Made by a program: the position numbers and the translations under genes
Assembly: GCF_963422225.1 (NCBI RefSeq)
Contig: NZ_OY728607.1
Coordinates: 1,289,001 to 1,353,000 of the forward strand
Source: Candidatus Trichorickettsia mobilis
GTDB lineage: Bacteria > Pseudomonadota > Alphaproteobacteria > Rickettsiales > Rickettsiaceae
Direction of reading: 5' to 3'
DNA: 64,000 nucleotides
Notes under the pieces: generated by a model
What the model was told of the DNA's origin: nothing
The model's input: only the letters and a program-made list of their open reading frames with translations
Database searches by the model: none
In this document: positions 56,463 through 64,000 of the stretch, in pieces
How the letters are laid out: the number at the start of each line of letters is the position of its first letter
Numbering within the stretch: the first letter of the stretch is position 1

Positions 56463-57065
56463 TTATTTTAACTTAATTCCCAATTTAATTAGCTGTTCTT
56501 CACATGATTTTGCATCAGTAAATTGGAAAGCGTGCATTTTTACCGACAAAGCACTCTCAACATTAGCCATTAAATCATCAACAAAGACAGAATCAAATGG
56601 ATCAATGTTATGCTTATTTAGCAAATGCTGATAAATTTTTGGATCTGGTTTTAAAATCCCAACTTCAGCTGATACTATTATATCCTTAAAATAATCCATA
56701 AAGTTAGAATGGATTTTATGATATTCCATTATTTCTTTGACGTTGTCAGTAATTGCATAAAGATTGATTTTCAAAGAGCGCAATTTTTTGAGTAGTTTCT
56801 AAACTACCTGGAATTGGCACTTGAGATACTTTTATTCATTCATGAAATAAGTTGTGCGATTCTCAGCTACACCAAGCTGATCTTGGTATATCCTGATAGC
56901 TTCTTTCTCAGTTAATTTTCCTAAATTTAAATCAATCCATATTGGATGGATTTGCTGATAAAATTCCTTAGGTACATACTCAGGAAAAACAGCTTGAATA
57001 ACTTCATAAGGTGCCCATCTAACTAAAACATTGCCAATATCAAAAATCACGTTCTTTATTTTCAT
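56463..57065 (-). pseudogene. HAD-family hydrolase, frameshifted
   Basis: The N-terminal part (57065-56832) has the HAD motif I VIFDIGNVLVRWAP; the C-terminal part (56783-56463) has motif II-like LYAITDN and motif III/IV VGILKPDPKIYQHLL with DSVFVDDLMANVESA. Between them a stop (after YFMNE) and a shifted stretch (VSQVPIPGSLETTQKIA in one frame, LRSLKINLYAI in another) need two frame corrections. The joined protein would be about 200 residues, the size of a HAD-IA phosphatase. It is broken, and probably recently, because all motifs remain. Confidence 0.8.
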
Positions 57066-57094
57066 ATATTAAGATACTCATCACCTATTTTTGA

Positions 57095-57132
57095 AAATAA
57101 AAAAAATTAAAGTTAAGACGTCTTTTAACTTT
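57095..57132 (-). terminator. Intrinsic terminator after kdsA
   Basis: On the minus strand AAAGTTAA-AAGACGTC-TTAACTTT is followed by AATTTTTTTTATTTTC. An 8-bp stem plus T-run just after the kdsA stop closes the flhB-rpe-kdsA run. Confidence 0.7.
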
Positions 57133-57144
57133 CTGCTTTTTATA

Positions 57145-57987
57145 TTAGAGAACAACGCTAGGTAATATGCTTTTAGTAAGCTCATCATATTGTTTGATGA
57201 TTTTAAGAGTGGATTCCAACCTATCTAGCCTAATCATACAGGGGCCATCACTTGGTGCATTATCGGGGTCTTGGTGTACTTCCATAAATACGCCAGCAAT
57301 ACCCACTGAAACCGCCGCCCTAGCAAGCAGTTCCACATATTTTCTCTCACCACCACTGACATTACCAATCCCGCCAGGTTGTTGCACTGAATGTGTAGCA
57401 TCAAAGATTACTGGAGCTCCAGTTTCAGCCATAATAGCAAGGCTTCTCAAATCTGTAACTAAATTATTATAGCCAAAACAAGTGCCTCGTTCTGTTAATA
57501 ACACATCATTAGCACCAAAAATTTTGAGCTTTTCATAAACATTTTTCATATCCCATGGTGCCAAAAATTGTCCTTTTTTTACATTAATAATTTTATTAGT
57601 TAGAGCAGCACTCTTAAGCAAATCAGTTTGGCGACATAAGAAAGCAGGAATTTGTAAAATATCTGCCACTTCAGCAGCAGCTGCGCATTGAGATTCTGTA
57701 TGCACGTCAGTTAGTATTGGACAGTCAAATTTAGCTTTTACTTTAGCTAAAATTTCTAAACCATGATCTAATCCAGCTCCCCTAGGGCTGTTTACAGAAG
57801 TGCGATTTGCCTTGTCAAATGAAGATTTATAGATAAACGGAATAGCGAGTTTACTAGTTATGGTCATTAAATTTTCAGCCATAAAAATAGCATGATCGAG
57901 AGTCTCAATCTGGCACGGTCCCGCAATTAATATAAAGGGAAAATTATTTGATATCTTAATATTTTTTAGCTTAATAATTTTTTGCAT
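57145..57987 (-). CDS. kdsA: 3-deoxy-8-phosphooctulonate synthase (KDO-8-P synthase)
   Basis: Condenses PEP with arabinose-5-P for the Kdo of LPS. 280 residues with [72 protein letters not shown] and [15 protein letters not shown]. Complete. It overlaps the rpe stop by 1 base, so it is in an operon with rpe and flhB. Arabinose-5-P derives from ribulose-5-P, so rpe beside kdsA links pentose phosphates with LPS. Confidence 0.96.
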   Translation of the reverse strand: MQKIIKLKNIKISNNFPFILIAGPCQIETLDHAIFMAENLMTITSKLAIPFIYKSSFDKANRTSVNSPRGAGLDHGLEILAKVKAKFDCPILTDVHTESQCAAAAEVADILQIPAFLCRQTDLLKSAALTNKIINVKKGQFLAPWDMKNVYEKLKIFGANDVLLTERGTCFGYNNLVTDLRSLAIMAETGAPVIFDATHSVQQPGGIGNVSGGERKYVELLARAAVSVGIAGVFMEVHQDPDNAPSDGPCMIRLDRLESTLKIIKQYDELTKSILPSVVL

Positions 57988-58658
57988 TAGTCTTTATCTC
58001 CCAGATTTAGTTTTTGCAGCTGATTGATCCTATTTTTGTATTCTTCTTGCTTTTCTACAAAAATAAAACTACCAGAAACTAGAATAGAAGCTCCGGCCTC
58101 TACGCAATTTGCTGCAGTTGCAGCGTTAATACCACCATCAACTGATATCTTTATATCGGAATTTAAATGTTTGATTTTTTTAGATAAAGTATGAATCTTA
58201 GGTAGCTGTGTTTCTAGAAATTGCTGCCCAGCGAATCCAGGATTTACAGTCATTACCAATATTAAATCAATTTTATCAATCACGTAATCTATAATATCTG
58301 GTAGAGTGGAAGGTAGCAGAGCAATTCCTGCTTTCAGACCACACTGCCTGATTTTACTTAAAGTACGATCAAGATGTATAGTCGATTCAGGGTGGATTGT
58401 AATTATATCAGCGCCATAATTAGCATAATTTTCAATAAAGAGCTCAGGTTGACTGATCATTAGATGAACATCAAGCGGCAATTTTGTCAGTTTACGAATT
58501 GTTTCTAATATCAGGGTACCAAAAGTTAAATTAGGAACAAAATGTCCATCCATGACATCAATATGAATCATGTTAGCTCCAGCTTGTTCTATTGCCTTAA
58601 TTTCTTGTTCTAACTTGGCAAAATCTGCCGATAATATCGATGCTGATACTTGTGTCAT
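57987..58658 (-). CDS. rpe: Ribulose-phosphate 3-epimerase
   Basis: Interconverts ribulose-5-P and xylulose-5-P. A TIM barrel with [17 protein letters not shown], the metal ligands in [18 protein letters not shown] and [19 protein letters not shown], and [12 protein letters not shown] near the end. 223 residues, complete. It starts 8 bases after flhB ends. With the transaldolase-like gene at 35526 it supports a non-oxidative pentose phosphate pathway. Confidence 0.96.
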   Translation of the reverse strand: MTQVSASILSADFAKLEQEIKAIEQAGANMIHIDVMDGHFVPNLTFGTLILETIRKLTKLPLDVHLMISQPELFIENYANYGADIITIHPESTIHLDRTLSKIRQCGLKAGIALLPSTLPDIIDYVIDKIDLILVMTVNPGFAGQQFLETQLPKIHTLSKKIKHLNSDIKISVDGGINAATAANCVEAGASILVSGSFIFVEKQEEYKNRINQLQKLNLGDKD

Positions 58659-58666
58659 GTTATAGG

Positions 58667-59755
58667 CTATCTATTTTGTTTTCTTTTAGCCTTGAGTGAC
58701 ATCACATAACTAATGATTTTAGCAACGGCTTCATAATGTTCAAGTGGGATCTCTTCATTAATTTTCACCTGCTTGTAAATATTTCTAGCAAGAGGGGGGT
58801 TTTCGACAATAGGAATGCGATTAGCGTCTGCAATTTCTTTAATTTTCTGAGCGATTAGATCCAGACCTTTGGCAACAAGCACTGGTGCCTTGGTAGTATT
58901 ACTATCATAATGCAATGCTACTGCATAATGTTCAGGGTTAGTTATGACTACCGTTGCTTTGGGTACAGCTTGCTGAATACGTCTTTGAGATTGTTCTCTT
59001 CTCAGTGTTTTGATTTTACGTTTTATTTCTGGATGCCCTTCCAATTCCTTATATTCTTCCTTTAGCTCGTGTTTAGTCATTTTTAATTGATTAAAATGCT
59101 CAAAACGTTGATAAAAGTAATCTGCTGCAGCAATAACAACCATGATTATAGTAGCACAAATCATGACATTATTAACCATAATTTGCAATTGATTTAAGAT
59201 TGCGCCAATAGTTAAATTTTGATATTGTCTTAATTCTTGAATGTCACTGGTAATAACTGCATATAAAAAAATCCCTATTAATAAAATTTTGACAAAACTC
59301 TTCAAGAATTCGACTACACTTTTTATAGAAAATAGTCTTTTAAAACCACTGAATATTGAAATTCTTGATAAATCAGGCTTAATTTGATCTAAAGCAAAGA
59401 TAAACTCTCCATGCTGGATATATGATGATAAAAACGCTACTATAACTACTACAAGGAAAAGAGGGCTTAAGATTAAGATAAATTTAACAAGTATTTTTTC
59501 TAAAAGCACTCCTATCATTCCTTGATCAACTGGTACATTACCAGCATTCTCTATAAAGAATCGTAGCGCCATTGCAGAACGTCCAAAGCTATAAGGAATT
59601 ATAAAAATAATAATTATCGTCAAAAACAATAGCATTAGAAAGTTATTAACTTCCTTGGAGTTAACTACCTGTCCCTTTTCTAAAGCATCTTCAAGCTTCT
59701 TTTGGGATGGATCTTCCGTTTTCGATGCTTGATCTTCTGAATCACCTTCTGCCAT
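58667..59755 (-). CDS. flhB: Flagellar/type III export protein FlhB
   Basis: A substrate-specificity switch in the flagellar export gate. The start EDQASKTEDPSQKKLEDALEKGQVVNSKEVNNF is the FlhB signature. Four membrane helices follow (about 30-200), then the autocleavage site NPEH-like ITNPEHYAVALHYD (Asn-Pro between halves) and the cytoplasmic tail with PVLVAKGLDLIAQKIKEIA and ENPPLARNIYKQVKINEEIPLEHYEAVA. 362 residues, full length with an intact NP site. The ATG at 59755 is chosen; an open frame reaches 59830 only because a MITE (59758-59902) ends 2 bases upstream. It leaves little room for a leader, so the promoter may lie in or beyond the MITE. Confidence 0.92.
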   Translation of the reverse strand: MAEGDSEDQASKTEDPSQKKLEDALEKGQVVNSKEVNNFLMLLFLTIIIIFIIPYSFGRSAMALRFFIENAGNVPVDQGMIGVLLEKILVKFILILSPLFLVVVIVAFLSSYIQHGEFIFALDQIKPDLSRISIFSGFKRLFSIKSVVEFLKSFVKILLIGIFLYAVITSDIQELRQYQNLTIGAILNQLQIMVNNVMICATIIMVVIAAADYFYQRFEHFNQLKMTKHELKEEYKELEGHPEIKRKIKTLRREQSQRRIQQAVPKATVVITNPEHYAVALHYDSNTTKAPVLVAKGLDLIAQKIKEIADANRIPIVENPPLARNIYKQVKINEEIPLEHYEAVAKIISYVMSLKAKRKQNR

Positions 59756-59757
59756 AT

Positions 59758-59902
59758 AGACCTCCTCACAAACTCTACTTCTGCGGATGATTTGTACACA
59801 GATCCGGTACTCGAATCCGAAACAAACCAAAAGTGCGCTGCGGATCTGCGTTCCGTGTCTCCTGACACCACCTCTCTCAGAAGCGAATTTGTGAGGAGGT
59901 CT
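59758..59902. repeat. 145-bp MITE directly upstream of flhB
   Basis: Ends AGACCTCCTCACAAACTC and GAATTTGTGAGGAGGTCT, near-perfect complements. The core has GCGGATGATTTGTACACAG, GGTACTCGAATCCGAAACAA, and CTCTCAGAAGCG. ATAT on both sides may be the duplication. It supplies the sequence immediately before the flhB start; on the minus strand AGGAGGTCTATATGG puts a Shine-Dalgarno-like AGGAGG just upstream of the ATG. Confidence 0.85.
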
Positions 59903-59940
59903 ATATAGTAAAAACTACCCGCTACTGCCAGATTCTATAC

Positions 59941-59977
59941 AAAAAAGGCTAACTATCAGATGCAGATAGTTAGCCTT
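59941..59977 (-). terminator. Intrinsic terminator downstream of pal
   Basis: On the minus strand AAGGCTAACTATC-TGCATCT-GATAGTTAGCCTT followed by TTTT: a 13-bp perfect stem with a T-run. It is the strongest terminator in the window. It is separated from the pal stop by a palindromic repeat (60026-60152), as if that repeat had been inserted between gene and terminator. Confidence 0.88.
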
Positions 59978-60025
59978 AGAATTAACTTTAGAAAATAACC
60001 CTTCCATGCAATCAAAAGTTATTGT

Positions 60026-60152
60026 AGACGAAGTTAAAATTACTGAAGAGCTAGGAGTGTTGAAGTCGAGCACCGCAGCGTACTTTAGTACGTGAGGAGC
60101 GCGGATCTTCAAAACACGATAACGCCAATTCAGTAATTTTAACGAGTATACT
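60026..60152 (-). repeat. 3'-end palindromic repeat, copy 4 (after pal)
   Basis: Read with pal it begins at the stop codon: TAGTATACTCGTTAAAATTA, with central CACGTACTAAAGTACGCTGC, ending GTAATTTTAACTTCGTCTAC. It has the same orientation to its gene as copies 1-3. It is the most diverged copy, yet its two ends changed together (AAAATTACTGAA / TTCAGTAATTTT still pair). Confidence 0.85.
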
Positions 60153-60609
60153 AGTGGTGCATAATTGAAGTTACACTACGACGATTTTGACTCCAAGCTT
60201 TTTCGTCATTACCAATTACAGCTGGACGTTCTTTACCATAAGAAACAGTATCTAATCTACCGGCTTCTATACCATTATGTACCAGGAATTTTCTTGCTGC
60301 TTCAGCTCTTCTTTCACCCAAAGCTAAGTTATACTCCCTAGTACCCCTTTCATCAGCATGTCCTTCGATAGTAGCTTTAACATGCGGATGTTTTTTTAGC
60401 CACTCGCTTTGTTTATGCAATACCTCTTTAGAGTGAGGTGATATACTTGAACTGTCGAATGCAAAGAAAACCCTATCTCCCGCGTGTTTTTCAAAATCAG
60501 CGATTAGCGAACTCTCTACATTGGAACCCATACCACCTTTCTTTGCACTACTACTGCACCCGGATAAAAAGAATACAGCCAAAAGTGCTAATGTAATTTT
60601 TTTCATCAT
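60151..60609 (-). CDS. pal: Peptidoglycan-associated lipoprotein Pal
   Basis: Links the outer membrane to peptidoglycan with the Tol system. A signal peptide with lipobox FLSGC precedes an OmpA-like domain: VFFAFDSSSISPHSKEVLHKQSEWLKKHPHVKATIEGHADERGTREYNLALGERRAEAARKFLV. 152 residues from the ATG at 60609, which has AAGGAG 10 bases upstream; a TTG further up (60615) is less likely. The tolB-type neighbours are not in the window. Confidence 0.95.
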   Translation of the reverse strand: MMKKITLALLAVFFLSGCSSSAKKGGMGSNVESSLIADFEKHAGDRVFFAFDSSSISPHSKEVLHKQSEWLKKHPHVKATIEGHADERGTREYNLALGERRAEAARKFLVHNGIEAGRLDTVSYGKERPAVIGNDEKAWSQNRRSVTSIMHH

Positions 60610-60615
60610 AACCAA

Positions 60616-60886
60616 TCAACTCCTTAAAAATTATAATATTAAATTTAGTTTTTCATAATTTGCAAACTAATGCAATCAGAAAAACCTCACGAATAAGGAT
60701 TATATACTATCAACCTCTTAACTTAAAGGTCAATATTGATCAGAGCACAAGTTCATAGGTTATAACGTTGCAAAAATATCATAAACAAAACTTATGTACG
60801 CATTAATTGTTTTTAATACATGCAGTTAATCAATTAAACGTATTAATTTAATACACTAAATAGATTTTACAAATAACTTATATATA
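60616..60886. other. Divergent pal / ELM1-family intergenic region
   Basis: AT-rich and without repeats or genes. It must carry the promoters of both flanking genes, but no confident boxes can be named. Confidence 0.5.
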
Positions 60887-61873
60887 TTGAAGCCAATGAA
60901 TAGTAAAATTTTAGTTCTGACGGATTATAGGTTGGGAAATTCAAATCAGGCTCTTGCTTTGGCAAAGGAACTTGGAGTACTATACACCACTATGCATGTG
61001 GATTATAGTTGTTTTGCCAAATTGCCAAATTTTTTACTGCGATTCTATCCACTTCACATCAAACATGCTTGTCTGCAATCAATTGAAATAAACAATTTAC
61101 CAAATATAATTATTTCTTCTGGTCGAAGAACTGCAACTCTTGCGCTTTATCTAAAACAAAAATCGGTAAAAAAACTGCAAATTGTGCAAATAATGAAGCC
61201 TGATAGTGACTTTAATGAATTTGCTGCAGTAATTTTACCGCAGCATGATTCCTTTACGCATACGCAAGCATCATCAAATGTAATTAGAATTATTGGCGCA
61301 CTTAACAACATCCACAGAAGTATAAAGGATCAAGCTAATATTGAAAACATAAGCAAAATTTACCCAGGAATACTAAACTGTATAGCAGTAATAATTGGTG
61401 GCAATAGTAAAAACTATATATTTACCATTGCTGAAGCAAAATTATTAGTCTCCATATTAAAAAATATAGTAATCCATCATACGTCACAGCTTTTTATTAC
61501 TTTTAGCCGACGTACTCCGCAAGTGGTAAAGCAGCTTATTAGACAGCACTTCAGCAGCCCGCACATCATTTATGATCCTCTGGATTCAGGGCCAAATCCA
61601 TATTTAGCTCTGCTAGCTAGTGCAAATTATATAATTTCTACAGCTGATTCAATCTCAATGTGTAGCGAGGCAGCGTCCACAGCCAAGCCATTATATATAT
61701 TTCTTCCCGATAGCTTTAAGCTATCCAAACATAGATTTTTTGTACAACAGCTGTTTGATCTAGGAATTGCTAAAAAATTAGATCAATCAGTAAATGTTCT
61801 ACAACATTATTCTTATACGCCATTAAATGAAACTAAAAGAGTTGCTGAAATTATAAAATCGGAGTTAACTTAG
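60887..61873 (+). CDS. ELM1-family (mitochondrial fission ELM1-like) protein
   Basis: 328 residues with the family layout: KILVLTDYRLGNSNQALALAKEL at the start, PNIIISSGRRTATLALYLK, VQIMKPDSDFNEFAAVILPQHD, AVIIGGNSKNY, LFITFSRRTPQ, and YIISTADSISMCSEAASTAKPLYIF near the end. The fold resembles GT-B glycosyltransferases. In alphaproteobacteria these proteins are widespread and uncharacterised; in plants ELM1 helps mitochondrial division. A possible role in envelope glycan synthesis or division is inference. Complete; the first Met gives a conventional start and an alternative is at 60896. Confidence 0.85.
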   Translation: MKPMNSKILVLTDYRLGNSNQALALAKELGVLYTTMHVDYSCFAKLPNFLLRFYPLHIKHACLQSIEINNLPNIIISSGRRTATLALYLKQKSVKKLQIVQIMKPDSDFNEFAAVILPQHDSFTHTQASSNVIRIIGALNNIHRSIKDQANIENISKIYPGILNCIAVIIGGNSKNYIFTIAEAKLLVSILKNIVIHHTSQLFITFSRRTPQVVKQLIRQHFSSPHIIYDPLDSGPNPYLALLASANYIISTADSISMCSEAASTAKPLYIFLPDSFKLSKHRFFVQQLFDLGIAKKLDQSVNVLQHYSYTPLNETKRVAEIIKSELT

Positions 61874-62020
61874 TGAAATGAAACTACCAAAAACCGGTCT
61901 CTGCAAAAATATTATAATTAGTATAATAGTTATTTATAATAATTAATGCTGGAATTACATAAAATATTATTTAATAACTTCAGAATTTATTGTATAAGGT
62001 GATTAATTGAAAATTTAGGA

Positions 62021-62335
62021 GAGTGTTCGCTGAACTGTGTCAATTAAAAATAAAGCCTGTACATTGCGAGGCTTCAGCCGAAGCAATCCAGTCTTGCCAT
62101 ACGAGTTTTTCTGGATTGCTTTAGGTAGAGCCCTTAGCTCAGGATACAGTGGCTATCCCGACACACAAATTCATCCCGAACTTGTTTCGGGATCTTATGA
62201 AGTTCTGATGAGATCCCGAAACAAGTTCGGGATGAATTTGTGTGTTTAGGATTGAACCTTTATGTATGCGTTTGCGATACTTACTTAATGTGTCTGGGAT
62301 AACGACTTGACACAGCTTATTGAACACTCTCAAAC
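62021..62335. repeat. Three-layer nested palindrome before the autotransporter gene
   Basis: The outer arms GAGAGTGTTCGCTGAACTGT and (reversed) TGACACAGCTTATTGAACACTCTC enclose CATTGCGAGGCTTCAGCCGAAGCAATCC. Inside that lies a near-perfect hairpin ACACAAATTCATCCCGAACT ... AAGTTCGGGATGAATTTGTGTGT (about 62160-62247). The hairpin core is the same as at 11468-11552, with new arms. Open frames across it (62037-62249 and 62139-62672) are rejected. Confidence 0.8.
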
Positions 62336-62367
62336 TATTAGGCCATTTAAATAACAGGAGAAATAGC

Positions 62368-64000
62368 ATGATTAAACAAACAAAATTTTTACAAAAATTT
62401 CTGGCTACCGCCTCAGCACTAGCTGTAATAGCCGGAGGAACAAGTAGTGCATCGGGTGGTGGAAGAAACACCGGTGGTGCTCCTGTGAATCTTAGCGCTG
62501 TACCTGGTATTGCACTTAATGATTGGTTGATTTTTAACGGTGGTGCTACAGTTACCGTTAATGCAGGATCACCTGCAAGAATAGCTGGGATAGATGTAGC
62601 AGTTAATCCTGGTGGGAATACTGTAATAGCTAATAACATTACTATAGGTTCTATTTCAGGTGTTGCTGCCAAGGCAATGAAAGTTGATATTAATGCCGGT
62701 AATACATTAACCTTGGATGGTACTGCCTTTGGTGGAATTGTAGCAAATACCTACGATAAATTAGGAGATATTTTATTTAATGGCGCTGGTTCTAAGCTAG
62801 TAATTGATGCTAATGTTACTTTAAACGGTACGATGAACAGTAGAGGTGGTATAAATACGGGGCAAGGTGACATTGAAATTAATGCTGGTAAAAATGTCGT
62901 GATTACTGGGGCAATTCTTCAAGCAAAAGCAATTGGCAGCTTAAAACTTGGAGCTAATGCTAAACTTAATCTACAAGCAGCTATTGCTTTAACAGATGTA
63001 CCTGGCACTGGTAGTGGAGTAGAATTAGGTAATGGTTCGGAGTTAACTGTTACTGGTGGTCGTACTATTCACGGTATACTGACTACCGAAGAAATTAATG
63101 GAACTGCTCCAGATCAGGGTACGCTTATTTTTACCGGTGGTAATTCAACACTTTCTCAAATAGCAGTTGGTAATACACACAAGATTCACGAATTCAGAAT
63201 TGCCAGTGCTCATGAGTTAGATACGGATGAATCAATTAAAGCTACACAAATCAATTTTACTGCAGATGGGTCATTAAAAGTTGATAGACTTCGTATAGAA
63301 GGTGACGTAGATAATAAGACTGCTAATGCTAATATTGGTACACTAAAGCTTAACGCTGTTGGTAGCGGAGTAACCGGAACGATAGGAGCAACTAAAGCTC
63401 TGAAAGTAGTTAGTTTTGATGCAGCAGGAGCTATGGATGTAACTGGAAACGCCAAGGCTCAAACTTTTGTAGTTAATAATGCAGCAGCTGTGGTAACAGC
63501 AGGTGGCACAATCACTGGTAACGTAGATTTTACTAAAGCTGGAGGAACATTGAATGCTGGTGGAGGATTAATTACTGGTGCGATTGATTCTACCGTTGGT
63601 GGAGCAAACGGAACCTTGAACTTTACTGTAAATGGTGGAGTAACTGGAGCAATTGGTACTACTAATCCATTACATGCAATTAATGTAAAGAATGGAATTA
63701 CTGCAACTTTATCCGCTGACGTCGTGAAAGCTACCACTATCACTATCGGTGAAGCTGGTGGAGCTGGTACCTTAGTACGTGGTGGAAACGTAGATTTTAC
63801 TCTTAATCCAGCTGGTGTTAACATAGTATTTGCTCATGCTGATTCGGTATTGAAATTACAAAGCACTGGTGGTGCTTCAAAAACTATTACTTTAAATACT
63901 ATTAACCCAGGTGCTCCTGGTAAAGGAATAGTAGAATTACACGCAAATGGTGCTGGCAGTAAGTTAGTAATTGTTGGTGGTGCAGCTGGTCAAACATTAG
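62368..64000 (+). CDS. Sca/OmpB-like autotransporter adhesin, 5' part (runs off window)
   Basis: From the ATG at 62368, with AGGAG 7 bases upstream, the frame is open for 544 codons to the window end. A signal peptide (about 1-28, FLATASALAVIAGGTSSA) is followed by a Gly/Asn/Thr/Val-rich passenger with beta-helix-type repeats, for example ITGNVDFTKAGGTLNAGGG and VRGGNVDFTLNPAGVNIVF, VTGTIGATKALKVV and VTGAIGTTNPLHAI. This is the style of rickettsial surface cell antigens (OmpA/OmpB). The C-terminal beta barrel would lie beyond base 64000. The antisense open frames at 62139-62672, 63210-63455 and 63459-63824 are shadows. Likely a surface adhesin or S-layer-like protein. Confidence 0.88.
   Translation, partial: MIKQTKFLQKFLATASALAVIAGGTSSASGGGRNTGGAPVNLSAVPGIALNDWLIFNGGATVTVNAGSPARIAGIDVAVNPGGNTVIANNITIGSISGVAAKAMKVDINAGNTLTLDGTAFGGIVANTYDKLGDILFNGAGSKLVIDANVTLNGTMNSRGGINTGQGDIEINAGKNVVITGAILQAKAIGSLKLGANAKLNLQAAIALTDVPGTGSGVELGNGSELTVTGGRTIHGILTTEEINGTAPDQGTLIFTGGNSTLSQIAVGNTHKIHEFRIASAHELDTDESIKATQINFTADGSLKVDRLRIEGDVDNKTANANIGTLKLNAVGSGVTGTIGATKALKVVSFDAAGAMDVTGNAKAQTFVVNNAAAVVTAGGTITGNVDFTKAGGTLNAGGGLITGAIDSTVGGANGTLNFTVNGGVTGAIGTTNPLHAINVKNGITATLSADVVKATTITIGEAGGAGTLVRGGNVDFTLNPAGVNIVFAHADSVLKLQSTGGASKTITLNTINPGAPGKGIVELHANGAGSKLVIVGGAAGQTL

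Noticed and set aside
59915..60112. 65-aa minus-strand ORF downstream of pal
   Set aside because: Crosses a terminator hairpin and a palindromic repeat; no family pattern.
62037..62249. 70-aa ORF before the autotransporter
   Set aside because: Covers the nested palindrome; same false repeat peptide (HPELVSGSYE) as elsewhere.
62139..62672. 177-aa minus-strand ORF
   Set aside because: Half repeat, half antisense of the autotransporter signal-peptide region; proline-rich shadow.
63210..63824. Two minus-strand Pro/Ala/Val-rich ORFs
   Set aside because: Antisense shadows of the Gly/Thr-rich autotransporter passenger.

Overview
The window looks like the chromosome of an obligately intracellular alphaproteobacterium of the Rickettsiaceae. 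It is AT-rich. It carries a Rickettsiales vir homolog type IV secretion cluster (virB8-virB9-virB10-virB11-virD4), the start of a Sca/OmpB-like autotransporter, sucCD, petABC, the mnmG-rsmG-parA-parB block with two exact parS sites, and very many short palindromic repeats of the rickettsial kind. It does not look like a classical vertebrate-associated Rickettsia. It has biotin genes (bioD, bioB, bioF, bioC), two pentose-phosphate enzymes (rpe and a transaldolase-like gene), a PHA synthase and two flagellar-type genes (a FliX-like gene and flhB). A protist- or invertebrate-associated relative (Megaira/Tisiphia/Trichorickettsia-like) is my inference from gene content, not a measured placement.

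Layout. 0.1-5 kb: an exported methyltransferase-like gene cut in two by a 908-bp IS5-type element, followed by a membrane-anchored GMC oxidoreductase. 5-6.4 kb: IS110 and IS630 debris beside the initiator tRNA-Met. 6.4-8.8 kb: rpmE/rpmB and a DUF2269 plus SDR-DoxX pair. 9-12.3 kb: sucCD, repeats, bioD. 12.4-22.8 kb: ABC transporter, rho, ettA, 4-OT, holA (containing a palindromic element inside the reading frame), lptE, rne. 23.3-30 kb: MFS-like protein, phaC, dksA, bioB divergent from bioFC. 30-34.2 kb: ferredoxin, DUF2125-like protein, cytochrome bc1. 34.7-40.9 kb: znuA, transaldolase, parBA, rsmG, mnmG, ndk. 41.1-43.2 kb: a 678-aa protein I cannot assign. 43.2-44.3 kb: nested repeats. 44.3-49.7 kb: T4SS. 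49.7-51.1 kb: IS481-like and IS110 wreckage. 51.2-55.7 kb: mlaE, alr, coaD, Trm112-like, a small protein, ffh. 55.9-60.6 kb: FliX-like gene, a broken HAD hydrolase, kdsA-rpe-flhB, pal. 60.9-64 kb: ELM1-family protein, a nested repeat, and an autotransporter that runs off the window.

The most striking layer is repeat structure. (a) About 145-bp elements end in the same inverted repeat as the intact IS5-type element and, in three cases, in the same AAT duplication; one lies inside holA. (b) A second, about 125-bp palindromic family has four copies, every one starting right at the stop codon of a gene and oriented with it (rne, dksA, mnmG, pal). (c) Other repeats are built like nested dolls: unrelated but perfectly matched outer arms enclose a shared core. 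Several open reading frames run into these repeats, so start codons next to them were chosen conservatively.
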